Below are positions 23,962 through 32,304 of a stretch of 52,300 nucleotides of DNA, piece by piece. The stretch lies in assembly GCA_002162795.1 (NCBI GenBank), contig MAAY01000015.1, positions 1-52,300 of the forward strand. The letters are read 5' to 3'. Each line of letters begins with the position of its first letter. Position 1 is the first letter of the stretch. The notes under the pieces were generated by a model that was not told the DNA's origin, ran no database searches, and saw only the letters and a list, made by a program, of their open reading frames with translations. Made by a program: the position numbers and the translations under genes. The stretch comes from Rhodobacterales bacterium 56_14_T64. Its GTDB lineage: Bacteria; Pseudomonadota; Alphaproteobacteria; Rhodobacterales; Rhodobacteraceae.

Positions 23962-24600
23962 CTAAGGTTTCCATGTCAGGAAATTGCCAATCATTTTCAG
24001 CCCCACGTCCTGGCTTTTTTCCGGGTGGAACTGCATGCCGATCATAGTGTCGCGGCCGATCACTGCGGTAACGTCGCCGCCATATTCCACATGGGCAAGA
24101 CGTTCGGCCGGGTTACGGACCTGAAACTGGTATGAGTGCACGAAATAGGTGTGATCGCCGGATATGATGCCGTCAAAGATCGCGTGGTCATTGTCGATGA
24201 CTAGATCGTTCCACCCCATGTGCGGAACTTTCAGACGGCTGTCGGATGGGGAGATCTTGACTACCTCGCCACCGATCCAACCAATGCCCGCGGTCTCGGT
24301 GTATTCATGGCCGGTGGTGGCCATCAGCTGCATGCCGACGCAGATGCCGAGGAAAGGGCGGCCTTTTTGTTCAACTGCTTCGACCATGGCGTCATAGATG
24401 CCTTTGTGGCCGCGCAGTTCCGTGGCGCAGGCGGGGAAGGCACCGTCGCCGGGCAGCACCAGACGGTCGGCGCGGGAGATCACATCGGCGTCCGAGGTCA
24501 CCACCACTTCGCCAGCGTCCATTTCACGGGCCATGCGCTGAAACGCTTTGGCAGCCGAGTGCAGGTTTCCGGATTCGTAGTCGATGATGGCAGTCAGCAT
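23962..24600 (-). CDS. hisH: Imidazole glycerol phosphate synthase, glutamine amidotransferase subunit
   Basis: Class I glutaminase that passes ammonia to HisF. The 212 residues carry the catalytic cysteine in FLGICVGMQLMATTGHEY near residue 85, and the His-Glu pair in MIGMQFHPEKSQDVG near 190. The start IDYESGNLHS is typical of HisH. It is not next to hisF, which is common in this bacterial group. Confidence 0.95.
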   Translation of the reverse strand: MLTAIIDYESGNLHSAAKAFQRMAREMDAGEVVVTSDADVISRADRLVLPGDGAFPACATELRGHKGIYDAMVEAVEQKGRPFLGICVGMQLMATTGHEYTETAGIGWIGGEVVKISPSDSRLKVPHMGWNDLVIDNDHAIFDGIISGDHTYFVHSYQFQVRNPAERLAHVEYGGDVTAVIGRDTMIGMQFHPEKSQDVGLKMIGNFLTWKP

Positions 24601-24654
24601 GGGGACGGATCTCTTGTTTGGGTGCCCTTCACCTGTCTTGAATGATGCAAAAGG

Positions 24655-25269
24655 TCAAGTCTTGGAGGTGGTTGCGTCAAAGGTGTCGAGCAGAGCCATT
24701 ACAGCATCAAACGGGCCGCGCGCCTGCTGGGTGGGGTCAACGGGGCCAAACCGACCTGCCATATACAGGTTGGTATAGCCGTGGATCAGGGACCAGACCT
24801 GGGTTTCAACGACCATTGGATCCTGTCCTTCGGGCACAACCGGGGCACAGGCGTCGCGCAGGACCTTGTAAGCAAAAGTTGTGCCTTGCTCTAGGTCGGC
24901 TTCAAAACCAGCCATTGGCGCGGCGCTGAAAATCAAGTCAAACAGGGCCGGGTTCTCGATCGCAAAATTCAGATAGCCGCTGCAGATACCCTTGAGGCGA
25001 TCCAGATCGCTTGGGTTGTTGTCGTCACAGGCCGCGAGCATTGACAGGCGAAACAGCCGAAAGCCTTCTTTGGCAATTGCCGCGCGCAACCCAGCCAAGC
25101 CGTCAAAGTGATGCGCTGGGGCGGCATGCGACACGCCAGCCCGCGCCGCGCATTTTCGCAGTGTCAGCGATTCTTTTCCGCCCTCGCTCAGCAACGAGAT
25201 GCCCGCTTGGATCAGCGCAGTTCGCAGATCTCCGTGGTGGTGGGGTTTGTGGTTCGGTTCTTTGGTCAT
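24655..25269 (-). CDS. TetR family transcriptional regulator
   Basis: About 204 residues. N-terminal helix-turn-helix in RTALIQAGISLLSEGGKESLTLRKCAARAGVSHAAPAHHFDGLAGLRAAIAKEGF (about 14-65), followed by a TetR_C-type effector domain with the common LKGICSGYLNFAIENPALFDLIFS. MTKEP at 25269 is the likely start; two upstream ATGs are in frame. The gene is divergent from a DUF2306 membrane protein, and two CTTGACA/TGTCAAG sites lie between, so it likely represses that gene and itself. Confidence 0.88.
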   Translation of the reverse strand: MTKEPNHKPHHHGDLRTALIQAGISLLSEGGKESLTLRKCAARAGVSHAAPAHHFDGLAGLRAAIAKEGFRLFRLSMLAACDDNNPSDLDRLKGICSGYLNFAIENPALFDLIFSAAPMAGFEADLEQGTTFAYKVLRDACAPVVPEGQDPMVVETQVWSLIHGYTNLYMAGRFGPVDPTQQARGPFDAVMALLDTFDATTSKT

Positions 25270-25288
25270 GGGTTTCAATATCATGTGA

Positions 25289-25303
25289 CTTGACAGTGTC
25301 AAG
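25289..25303. promoter_or_regulatory. TetR-type operator, site 1
   Basis: CTTGACAGTGTCAAG, a perfect 7+1+7 palindrome just upstream of the TetR gene. Confidence 0.7.
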
Positions 25304-25313
25304 CTAACCTGAT

Positions 25314-25328
25314 CTTTACGCTGTCAAG
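25314..25328. promoter_or_regulatory. TetR-type operator, site 2 (degenerate left arm)
   Basis: CTTTACGCTGTCAAG: right arm identical to site 1, left arm 5 of 7. Its centre is 25 bases from that of site 1, and it ends 26 bases before the DUF2306 start. Confidence 0.55.
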
Positions 25329-25353
25329 TTTGGCAAAGGGTAAAGGATTGATC

Positions 25354-25971
25354 ATGGTCTATGTGGTGCGGTTTCGGGTGTTTCTGCTTTGGTTCTTATG
25401 TTTTGGCGTGGCGCTGGCGTCGTGGCGGTTTATGGCGCTGGGGGTTGAAGCATCGATGGAGTTTGTCGCCTACCACGCAATCGAGCGGAAGCTGGCCTTC
25501 TATGCTCATATCACATTGGCGCCGGTGGCTCTGGCGCTGATGCCGTTTCAGTTCTGGAAGGGGCTGCGGGCACGGCGTCCACAGGTGCATCGCTGGATCG
25601 GACGGGCCTATGGACTGTGCATTCTTTTGGCCGGAGTGGGTAGTTTGCTGATGGCAGTTGGAACCGAGGCCGGGCCAGTTGCGGCAGTGGGCTTTGGTTT
25701 GCTGGCAGTGTTGTGGCTGGGCAGTACGGGTTACGGTATCTGGTTGGCGCAGCAAGGTCGCATTGCCGAGCACCAACGCTGGATGATGCGATCCGCGGCG
25801 CTGACCTTTGCGGCCGTCACCCTGCGCGTCTATTTGCCGTTTCTGTTTATGACACTGGGGGAAGAGGCCGGATACACCCTGGTGGCCTGGTTGTGCTGGG
25901 TGCCCAATCTGGTGGTCGCCGAGTGGCTATTGTTGCGGCCAGCACGTCAAACGTCAGCGCTGGCAGCTTAA
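25354..25971 (+). CDS. DUF2306 membrane protein
   Basis: A 205-residue inner-membrane protein with about six hydrophobic segments. HITLAPVALALMPFQFWKGLRARRPQVHRWIGRAYGLCIL near residues 50-90 and AEHQRWMMRSAALTFAAVTLR near 140-160 are the DUF2306 signatures with conserved His and Arg, similar in style to heme- or quinone-linked membrane proteins, but no function is established. Start ATG 25354 has AAAGGA 6 bases upstream. Divergent from the TetR gene, probably its target. Confidence 0.82.
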   Translation: MVYVVRFRVFLLWFLCFGVALASWRFMALGVEASMEFVAYHAIERKLAFYAHITLAPVALALMPFQFWKGLRARRPQVHRWIGRAYGLCILLAGVGSLLMAVGTEAGPVAAVGFGLLAVLWLGSTGYGIWLAQQGRIAEHQRWMMRSAALTFAAVTLRVYLPFLFMTLGEEAGYTLVAWLCWVPNLVVAEWLLLRPARQTSALAA

Positions 25972-25993
25972 GATCAGATCACCAAAGGGGCGC

Positions 25994-26581
25994 CTAGAGC
26001 GTCCCTTTGGTTGACGGGATGGCATCAGCCTTGCGCGGGTCGGTCTCAACGGCCGGGCGCAGGGCGCGAGCAACGGCTTTGAACGCGGCCTCGACAATAT
26101 GGTGGCTGTTGAAGCCGTGGATTTTATCGACATGCAGCGTGATGCCGCCGTGGGTCGCGAATGCGGTAAAGAACTCGCGGACCAGCTCGGTATCAAAAGT
26201 GCCGATTTTCTGGGTTGGGATATCCAGGTTCCACACCAGAAAAGGGCGCGCTGACAGGTCTAGTGCACAACGCACCTGGGCCTCGTCCATGGCCAGGTGG
26301 CATTCACCGTAGCGGCGGATGCCCTTTTTGTCGCCCAAAGCGGCGGCCAGAGCCTGACCTAGTGCGATGCCGGTGTCCTCAACCGTGTGGTGGTCGTCGA
26401 TGTGGTAGTCGCCCTTGGCGCGGATGGTCATGTCGATCAGCGAGTGGCGCGACAGCTGGTCCAGCATGTGGTCGAAGAAACCTACGCCGGTCTGGTTGTC
26501 GTAGATCCCGGTGCCATCCAGATTGATCTCGACGCTGATCGAGGTCTCGGCGGTGGAGCGGCTGATCTTGGCTGTGCGCAT
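25994..26581 (-). CDS. hisB: Imidazoleglycerol-phosphate dehydratase
   Basis: Dehydrates imidazole glycerol phosphate to imidazole acetol phosphate; manganese enzyme. The 195 residues are the stand-alone form without the phosphatase domain found in enterobacteria. Metal-binding HxxHE-like motifs are seen in [17 protein letters not shown] near residue 65 and [18 protein letters not shown] near 165. [15 protein letters not shown] near 33 is typical. First of the histidine genes in transcription order in this window. Confidence 0.96.
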   Translation of the reverse strand: MRTAKISRSTAETSISVEINLDGTGIYDNQTGVGFFDHMLDQLSRHSLIDMTIRAKGDYHIDDHHTVEDTGIALGQALAAALGDKKGIRRYGECHLAMDEAQVRCALDLSARPFLVWNLDIPTQKIGTFDTELVREFFTAFATHGGITLHVDKIHGFNSHHIVEAAFKAVARALRPAVETDPRKADAIPSTKGTL

Positions 26582-26753
26582 GGCGGCAATTCCTTGTGAC
26601 TTTCGGGGTGCTTATAGGGGCAGGGGACTGGGCGGCTCAAGTGTGTCCCTGTGATTGTCGCGCAGGTGTTGCCAAAAGGGTCAAGGGATTGCACCCAGCG
26701 GAGTGGCGTGCCAGCTTGGGCGTTAACAGACCCTGACAACTCCGAGGCTATTC

Positions 26754-26993
26754 ATGTCCACCTGTCTCTTTATCCAGATCCGCTGCAAACCCGGTACCAC
26801 CTACAAGGTGGCCGAAGACATCGCCCGGCGCGAGATCCACTCTGAAATGTATTCCACCAGTGGTGATTTTGACTTGCTGATGAAGCTTTACGTCCCAAGT
26901 GGCGAGGACGTTGGTAAGTATGTCAATGACAACCTGCTGGTGATCGAGGGGATCGAGCGATCGCTGACCACGATGACCTACAAGGTTTTTTGA
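26754..26993 (+). CDS. Lrp/AsnC ligand-binding domain protein without a DNA-binding domain
   Basis: A 79-residue stand-alone RAM/AsnC ligand-binding domain: CLFIQIRCKPGTTYKVAEDIA, EMYSTSGDFDLLMKLYV, and IEGIERSLTTMTYKVF at the end. It lacks the N-terminal helix-turn-helix of Lrp proteins. Such free domains assemble with themselves or with full-length Lrp relatives and bind amino acids; the target here is unknown. It stands alone, followed by a palindromic repeat. Confidence 0.88.
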   Translation: MSTCLFIQIRCKPGTTYKVAEDIARREIHSEMYSTSGDFDLLMKLYVPSGEDVGKYVNDNLLVIEGIERSLTTMTYKVF

Positions 26994-27016
26994 GGGCTGC
27001 TTTTTTGCACTGTTTT

Positions 27017-27098
27017 GCCCGGCGGCACCGCCGGGCCGCGCCCGACCCTCCCCACGGGAGGGCGCTTACGCACCCACCCAGGGTCAGGCGCTGCCCTT
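27017..27098. repeat. Composite palindromic repeat, copy A
   Basis: Hairpin GCCCGGCGG-CA-CCGCCGGGC at 27017-27036, then an imperfect outer stem GCGCCCGACCCT against AGGGTCAGGCGC, with an inner CTCCC-CAC-GGGAG. It shares layout and the segments GGCGCTT..GCACC and GGTCAGGCGC with the copy at 29948-30057, and layout with 51311-51391. It lies between converging genes. Confidence 0.65.
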
Positions 27099-27106
27099 AT
27101 TGATGA

Positions 27107-28459
27107 TCAGTCAGCGATCAGGCCCTTGTCCTTCAGTTCTGCATAGGTGCTGTCGATTGCTGCCTTCAGTTTCCCCATCAGCGCGTCAATCTCGTCGCGG
27201 GTGATGATCAGTGGCGGGCACAGGGCCAGTGCATTGCCCGCGACGGCGCGCAGCAGCAGACCATTGTCCTGACAGAACTTCTGCGCCGTGGCCCCGGCAA
27301 TGCCTTTGTCAAAGCTGGCGCCAGTGGTTTTGTTCGACACCAGTTCCAGCGCTGCGATCAGTCCCTTGCCACGCACCTCGCCGACCAGCGGGTGGTCGGT
27401 AAAGGCGTCGCGCAGTTGCGCTTGCAAATAGTCGCCGACCTCGGCCGCATGGACAAATAGATTGTCGCGCTCATAGATCTCTAGCGTTTTTAGGGCTGCG
27501 GCACAGGCGGCCGGGTGGCCGGAGTAGGTATAGCCGTGACCAAAGACACCAACCTGATTGGTCTGCTCGATCATTGCCTCGTACATCCAGCCGGGGATGA
27601 CAGCCGCTGAGATCGGGAAATAGGCCGAGCTGAGCTGCTTGGCAAAGGTCATCAGGTCGGGCTGGATGCCCATGGTGGTGCAACCAAAATCATTGCCGGT
27701 GCGGCCAAAGCCGGTGATGACCTCATCCGCCCAGACCAGAATATCGTATTTGCGCAGCACGGCCTGCAATTTCTCATAGTATCCCTCGGGCGGCACGATC
27801 ACACCGGATGCTCCGGTGATCGGCTCGACAATCATCGCGGCGATGGTTTCGGGACCCTCGGCAATGATTTGTTCTTCCAGGCTGTTGATGATGCGATCAA
27901 CAAACTGCGCCTCGGTCTCGTTGCCCTTGCGGTTGGTGTAGTAATGCGGCGATTCGGTGCGCAGCACGCCTAACGCCTCGAGTGGTGCGTCAAAGTGGGC
28001 CAGGTTGGCAGGCAGCGAAGTCAGCGACCCGGCGGCAACAGTAACCCCGTGATAGCCACGCTCGCGGGTGATGATCTTGCGCTTTTCCGGCTTGCCAATG
28101 GCGTTGAAGTAGTAGCGCAGCATCTTGTAGTGGCTGTCGTTGGCATCGGAGCCCGAGTTGCCAAAGAAGAAATATGCGTCCTCAATCGGAACCATGGCCC
28201 GAAGTTTGTCGGCCAGTTCCATGATTGGCGCGTGGGTTTTGCCGCCGAAGGTGTGACTGAACGGCAGGGTGTTCAGCTGTTTGGTGATGGCGTCGATGAC
28301 TTCGGTGTTGCTGTAGCCCAGCGAGGTACACCACAAGCCAGCCAGCCCTTCGATGTATTGCTTGCCGTCGGTGTCATAGACATAGATTCCCTCGCCGCGC
28401 TCCAGGCACAGTTGTTCGATGGCGGTGAAGTTGGTGGTGGGATAAATGACGGGGGCCAT
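27107..28459 (-). CDS. Class III (omega-amino acid:pyruvate type) aminotransferase
   Basis: PLP enzyme of 450 residues, fold type I. PLP contacts are seen in FFFGNSGSDANDSHYKMLRYYFNA near 112, GYHGVTVAAGS near 150 and VWADEVITGFGRTGNDFG near 245; the Schiff-base lysine is in LMTFAKQLSSAYFPISAAVIP near 285. ATG 28459 is chosen because AGGAG sits 8 bases upstream. This subgroup usually moves an amino group from an omega-amino acid, polyamine or taurine-like donor to pyruvate; the donor cannot be read from sequence. It stands alone. Confidence 0.88.
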   Translation of the reverse strand: MAPVIYPTTNFTAIEQLCLERGEGIYVYDTDGKQYIEGLAGLWCTSLGYSNTEVIDAITKQLNTLPFSHTFGGKTHAPIMELADKLRAMVPIEDAYFFFGNSGSDANDSHYKMLRYYFNAIGKPEKRKIITRERGYHGVTVAAGSLTSLPANLAHFDAPLEALGVLRTESPHYYTNRKGNETEAQFVDRIINSLEEQIIAEGPETIAAMIVEPITGASGVIVPPEGYYEKLQAVLRKYDILVWADEVITGFGRTGNDFGCTTMGIQPDLMTFAKQLSSAYFPISAAVIPGWMYEAMIEQTNQVGVFGHGYTYSGHPAACAAALKTLEIYERDNLFVHAAEVGDYLQAQLRDAFTDHPLVGEVRGKGLIAALELVSNKTTGASFDKGIAGATAQKFCQDNGLLLRAVAGNALALCPPLIITRDEIDALMGKLKAAIDSTYAELKDKGLIAD

Positions 28460-28575
28460 GCTGGAACTCCTGTTGTGACGCGCTTGGTTGAAAACAGGAT
28501 TGGATGGTTTCCAGCGCCGCGTCAAAGGAATTTGATCAAAAGTTTCAAAGATTGACGAGAGCATCGCCAAAACGC

Positions 28576-28602
28576 GAAAAGGCCGCCCTAAGGCGGCCTT
28601 TC
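28576..28602 (-). terminator. Terminator of tRNA-Gly copy 1
   Basis: Stem AAGGCCGCC/GGCGGCCTT with loop CTAA; on the reverse strand it is followed by TTTTCGCG. Confidence 0.75.
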
Positions 28603-28631
28603 GAAATCCATCCAGGGTGAGATGGTCCAAC

Positions 28632-28706
28632 TGGAGCGGGCGAAGAGATTCGAACTCTCGACCCTAACCTTGGCAAGGTTATGCTCTACCCCTGAGCTAC
28701 GCCCGC
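28632..28706 (-). tRNA. tRNA-Gly (GCC), copy 1
   Basis: GCGGGCG acceptor stem, anticodon loop CTTGCCAAG with GCC, T-loop GTTCGAATC, encoded CCA. Identical in sequence to copies at 28869 and 31176. Confidence 0.95.
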
Positions 28707-28810
28707 GTTCCGTTGGTGAGGCGCTGAATAGGGTTTCCAGACCCGCGCCGCAAGAGGGAAAGCAGCCGGATGATGAGATTTCTTGTGAGATGATTATTGC
28801 AGGTAGAAAC

Positions 28811-28837
28811 GCGAAAAGGCCGCCCTAAGGCGGCCCT
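28811..28837 (-). terminator. Terminator of tRNA-Gly copy 2
   Basis: Stem AGGCCGCC/GGCGGCC(C)T with loop CTAA; same element as at 28576. Confidence 0.7.
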
Positions 28838-28868
28838 TCGATCTCCACCGGGTTAGCGGTGGTCCAAC

Positions 28869-28943
28869 TGGAGCGGGCGAAGAGATTCGAACTCTCGACC
28901 CTAACCTTGGCAAGGTTATGCTCTACCCCTGAGCTACGCCCGC
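28869..28943 (-). tRNA. tRNA-Gly (GCC), copy 2
   Basis: Same 75 bases as copy 1. The flanks (CCGTTGGTGAGGCGCTGAAT upstream, terminator downstream) are also nearly the same, showing a duplication of about 237 bases. Confidence 0.95.
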
Positions 28944-29032
28944 ATTCCGTTGGTGAGGCGCTGAATAGAATTTCCCGGCCCGCGCCGCAAGAGGTAAAAT
29001 GGAAAAACTTGTCGCGGATGAGGAATTGCGGA

Positions 29033-29935
29033 TTATCCCGCTACCTCTGGCAGATTGAAACCGGCCTGCGCCGCCATGCGGTATTGTTGCGTCGTTGTCG
29101 GACGGCAGGAAATAAATTCAGCAGGCGAGCAATGGGGCAGGTCCATCGCTTTGATCAGTTGCCCGTGCAGCTGGCCCTGCAACAACAGCACACCGTCCCG
29201 TTCCAACAGATCGCGCGCACCGCGTCCCTTGTCCGAGCGCACCCGTCGCATGAAATCCTTTTGCATCGCCACCGCCTCGACCACGTCGCGGGTGATCGGG
29301 CGATTTTGAATCGCGCGGAACAGATTGGCGATGCGGGCATTGCCGGTGTCGCTGGCAAAGATCTGCTCTACTACGTCCTCGTTCACCGTGCGCCAGAAGT
29401 TGGCCGGGTAGGGATGGTCGCACAGCAACCACAGGATGTGCTGGAACCCGTCAGCCGAGATCGACCGTTTGGCGTCTTTGTTCTGTCCGGCGGTTAAATA
29501 GTCACGTCGGGCGACAATAAGGCCCAGATAGCAGCGGGCGCGGACCTCATCAGCGGCGACCAGCATGCAAACGTGATCTACCGCCTCGGTTGGGATCATC
29601 CAGTTGCTGCCCATGGTGTTTTTGATGTCAACGTCTTGGTCCAGAATCACCGTATCCAGTTTGCCGCGTTTCAGGCGCAGCAGGGCGCGCAGTTCTATTT
29701 CAACCCGAGTGCCGATATAGGTTTTTTCGGTCTTCTCCAGTTCCTCATAACAGCGACGGCCGGTCTTGGGGGTCATGATGACGTCATCTATGCAAGTGCG
29801 CAGCATGGCGGGGAAGTCATCCGCCAATGCCAACGCGCCGCCAGCGCGGGCAGTGATTTCAGTTTGCAGGGATGACAGGAGATCGTGATCTGGATGGCCG
29901 GGTTGGATCAGGCTGGGTGGGATGGTCTTTTTCAT
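29033..29935 (-). CDS. NaeI-like type II restriction endonuclease
   Basis: About 300 residues. YEELEKTEKTYIGTRVEIEL near residues 62-82 supplies an early Glu, and KLDTVILDQDVDIKNTMGSNWMIP near 90-115 supplies a D-x9-DxK nuclease triad. With WMIPTEAVDHVCMLV, DGFQHILWLL and RDVVEAVAMQKDFMRRVR these match what I know of the NaeI family (NaeI has 317 residues and cuts GCCGGC). The C-terminal part would be the second DNA-binding (topoisomerase-like) domain. Start ATG 29935 (MKKTIPP) is chosen because the upstream extension would be read through a palindromic repeat. Partner methyltransferase follows upstream. Confidence 0.78.
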   Translation of the reverse strand: MKKTIPPSLIQPGHPDHDLLSSLQTEITARAGGALALADDFPAMLRTCIDDVIMTPKTGRRCYEELEKTEKTYIGTRVEIELRALLRLKRGKLDTVILDQDVDIKNTMGSNWMIPTEAVDHVCMLVAADEVRARCYLGLIVARRDYLTAGQNKDAKRSISADGFQHILWLLCDHPYPANFWRTVNEDVVEQIFASDTGNARIANLFRAIQNRPITRDVVEAVAMQKDFMRRVRSDKGRGARDLLERDGVLLLQGQLHGQLIKAMDLPHCSPAEFISCRPTTTQQYRMAAQAGFNLPEVAG

Positions 29936-29947
29936 TGTTGGGTCTTT

Positions 29948-30057
29948 GGTTCGACCGATAGGCCGAACCGCGCCTGACCTTCTTCCGTCAAACCAAAGGT
30001 TTGCCTCCGGCAAAACGGAGAAGGCGCTTCGCACCTCCCCAAGGTCAGGCGCGGTTC
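29948..30057. repeat. Composite palindromic repeat, copy B
   Basis: Hairpin GGTTCG-ACCGATAGGC-CGAACC, then a perfect 17-bp outer stem GAACCGCGCCTGACCTT / AAGGTCAGGCGCGGTTC around an inner CTTCTTCCGT..ACGGAGAAG. It fills the gap between the methyltransferase stop and the endonuclease start. Same family as 27017 and 51311. Confidence 0.7.
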
Positions 30058-30070
30058 TTTGTGCATCAGT

Positions 30071-31030
30071 TCAGGCCCGCACGACATGCAGATTCGGCTT
30101 GGCAATGGCAGCCTTTAGTTGGGTCGCAACGGCCTGAGCCACAGGCGGCGGAAAGGCGTTACCAACTTGTTTATAAGCATTGGTTTTGGCCCCGGTGAAA
30201 TGCCAGTCGTCCGGAAAGCCCTGAAGGCGGGCCACCATGCGCACGGTCAGTCGCGGCATGTCGTTGTGGAACGGATCTGGGGCTTCGGGTGCGATGGTGC
30301 GACCTTCAACCCCCAGCGAGGCCCAGGCCTTGCGCGACCGGGTTGGACCCAGATCAGGACCACCGTGTTTTTTGGAGCCGCCAACGATAGTGGGGGCAAT
30401 CTCGTTGGCCTGTTTCATCCAGTCCTCGGCACCACGCCAGCCGCGTGCCTTCATCAGGTCGATCAGGGTCTCGCCAACGGTGGCCGGATTGTGTGGCAGC
30501 GGGTCGGGCCAGCAGAACTGGTCGTTGTACTCCTTGCGCAGCGCAATAATCACCACACGCGGGCGCAGTTGTGGCACGCCATAGTCCGAGGCATTGAGCA
30601 GCCGCCAGTCGGTTGTGTAGCCGAGCTTGCCCAGTTGTTTCTTCAGCTTTTCGCGATAGTCCAGAAACACAGCATCCAGAAAGCCGCGTACGTTTTCGAT
30701 CATCACCGCCTTGGGGCGGGTGGAATCGACAATGTCCAATGCGTCGTCGAACAGATTACGCTCGTCCTTTTCGCCCAGCTGTTTGCCAGCCACCGAAAAC
30801 GGTGGGCAGGGCAGACCGCCTGCCAACAGGTCGATGCCAGCAAAATCGGCGGCGCGTTCTTTGAACAGGCGCACATCTTCTTCCAGCACATTCCAGTCGG
30901 GACGGTTGTGGCGCAGGGTGGCGCAGCAGTGCTTGTCAATCTCGACCAGCGCAGTGTGATCAAATCCGGCTTTTTCCAGACCCAAGGCCTGACCGCCCGC
31001 ACCTGCGCAGAGTTCTACCGATGTCAGCAT
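30071..31030 (-). CDS. DNA (cytosine-5-)-methyltransferase
   Basis: C5-cytosine methyltransferase of 319 residues with motifs in order: I ELCAGAGGQALGLEKAGF (near 6), IV GGLPCPPFSVAGK with the catalytic Cys (near 72), VI MIENVRGFLDA (near 110), VIII QLRPRVVIIALRK (near 153), and X AYKQVGNAFPPPVAQAVA at the end. The target-recognition region is about 190-265. It protects the host from the adjacent NaeI-like enzyme; a C5 enzyme is what the NaeI system uses. It is transcribed ahead of the nuclease, a safe order for protection. Confidence 0.93.
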   Translation of the reverse strand: MLTSVELCAGAGGQALGLEKAGFDHTALVEIDKHCCATLRHNRPDWNVLEEDVRLFKERAADFAGIDLLAGGLPCPPFSVAGKQLGEKDERNLFDDALDIVDSTRPKAVMIENVRGFLDAVFLDYREKLKKQLGKLGYTTDWRLLNASDYGVPQLRPRVVIIALRKEYNDQFCWPDPLPHNPATVGETLIDLMKARGWRGAEDWMKQANEIAPTIVGGSKKHGGPDLGPTRSRKAWASLGVEGRTIAPEAPDPFHNDMPRLTVRMVARLQGFPDDWHFTGAKTNAYKQVGNAFPPPVAQAVATQLKAAIAKPNLHVVRA

Positions 31031-31134
31031 ACTACCTCGTCGTTTAATGCGTCGCCATTATGGCGTTCTTGCTCTGTTCTTAGCGGCGAAGCTGATTCCC
31101 CGCAAGCCATCACACTAGAGCCTGAGCCATAAAT

Positions 31135-31160
31135 GCGAAAGGGCCGCCCTAAGGCGACCC
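31135..31160 (-). terminator. Terminator of tRNA-Gly copy 3
   Basis: GGGCCGCC-CTAA-GGCGACCC stem, a diverged version of the terminators at 28576 and 28811. Confidence 0.6.
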
Positions 31161-31175
31161 TGTCCGTTTGACCGA

Positions 31176-31250
31176 TGGAGCGGGCGAAGAGATTCGAACT
31201 CTCGACCCTAACCTTGGCAAGGTTATGCTCTACCCCTGAGCTACGCCCGC
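31176..31250 (-). tRNA. tRNA-Gly (GCC), copy 3
   Basis: Same mature sequence as copies 1 and 2; upstream flank ACCGTCGGTGAGG is diverged. Lies just upstream of the restriction-modification pair. Confidence 0.95.
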
Positions 31251-31404
31251 ATACCGTCGGTGAGGGCCCAGATATGAATTTCACGCCCGCGCCGCAAGTG
31301 CAAAACGCAGAGAGTTTGAAAAAACATTGCTGGCTGGGCGACGGAACTGGGCTGACCCGGCGTGAAACCCTTCAATCACAAAAATATCCGGGGAGGATTT
31401 TACC

Positions 31405-32304
31405 ATGCGAGTTGCGGATACTGTCAAACTGGTCGCGTTGGGCGCCATGATCACGGTGGGGTTTGTATTGCAAAGCGATGCGCAGGGGCGGCCACCGATG
31501 CGTAAACACACCGAGACCAAGGCGCAGGATTTGGATTTGGTTGCGGCGCAGGTGCAACTGAGCGGCAGCAAGGTCAAGCTGCGTGCAACTGGGGACACGG
31601 TCAAAATTCGCGCCAACGGCATTCCAAATCATGCGGTTGGGCAGTTTCCAAACCGAGGTAATCCTCACTCGATAACGGCACAGAGTTACAAATTTTCCAC
31701 TGACACAGATCAATTGCCGCGCGTTGCTAAGGCCTATGGTATGGCGGGACTGTTTGGAGTGGCGGTCAACGGCGTGCCGTTTGATCCGGCTGCGGCAGAG
31801 TTTTGGCAAGGAAACCGGCAATCAGGCTGGCAATACGAAGCTTTGGGTGGCGCCGTTACGCTGGGGCTAGATCAAAACTATGCCCACGTGCAGCCCAGCG
31901 GCGCCTATCATTACCACGGGATGCCCTGGGGGCTGATGCAGCAGTTGGGTTGGTCCTCGAATAAAGCCTCGCCGTTGATTGGCTATGCTGCGGATGGGTT
32001 CCCTATTTATGCGATCACCGCCAAAGTCGGCGGCAAGGTGCAAGAGATGACCAGCTCTTACCGTTTGAAATCCGGCAGCCGCCCCGGAGGCTCGGCGCCT
32101 GGTGGGCGCTATGATGGCGCCTTTGTGCAGGATTTTCAATACCGAGCCGACTCCGGAGCATTGGACGAGTGTAATGGAGCGCAAGTGGTAACGGATGAGT
32201 ACCCAGACGGCACTTATGCCTATTTTCTAAGCCAGGAATTTCCGGTGGTGCCGCGCTGTCTAAAAGGACAGGCGGATCGCAGTTTTGTGAAGCGACGTAG
32301 GTAA
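31405..32304 (+). CDS. YHYH domain exported protein
   Basis: A 299-residue protein with a signal peptide (MRVADTVKLVALGAMITVGF, cleavage near AQG at 27). The YHYH domain shows GIPNHAVGQFPNRGNPHSI near 72-90, LFGVAVNGVPFDPAAAEFW near 112-130, PSGAYHYHGMPWGLM near 162-176 and SPLIGYAADGFPIYA near 187-201. Function unknown; the family is periplasmic and often seen with metal- or copper-related genes. AGGAGG lies about 9 bases before the ATG. Ends in a repeat-type terminator. Confidence 0.88.
   Translation: MRVADTVKLVALGAMITVGFVLQSDAQGRPPMRKHTETKAQDLDLVAAQVQLSGSKVKLRATGDTVKIRANGIPNHAVGQFPNRGNPHSITAQSYKFSTDTDQLPRVAKAYGMAGLFGVAVNGVPFDPAAAEFWQGNRQSGWQYEALGGAVTLGLDQNYAHVQPSGAYHYHGMPWGLMQQLGWSSNKASPLIGYAADGFPIYAITAKVGGKVQEMTSSYRLKSGSRPGGSAPGGRYDGAFVQDFQYRADSGALDECNGAQVVTDEYPDGTYAYFLSQEFPVVPRCLKGQADRSFVKRRR

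Noticed and set aside
30119-31132. Plus-strand open frame of 337 codons
   Set aside because: Antisense to the C5-methyltransferase, which has all catalytic motifs in the right order.
28622-31450. Three look-alike open frames beginning (M)..ERAKRFELSTLTLARLCSTP across 28622-28828, 28859-29497 and 31175-31450
   Set aside because: They are the antisense reading of the three tRNA-Gly genes, a classic false gene; the similarity among them is only the tRNA repeat.
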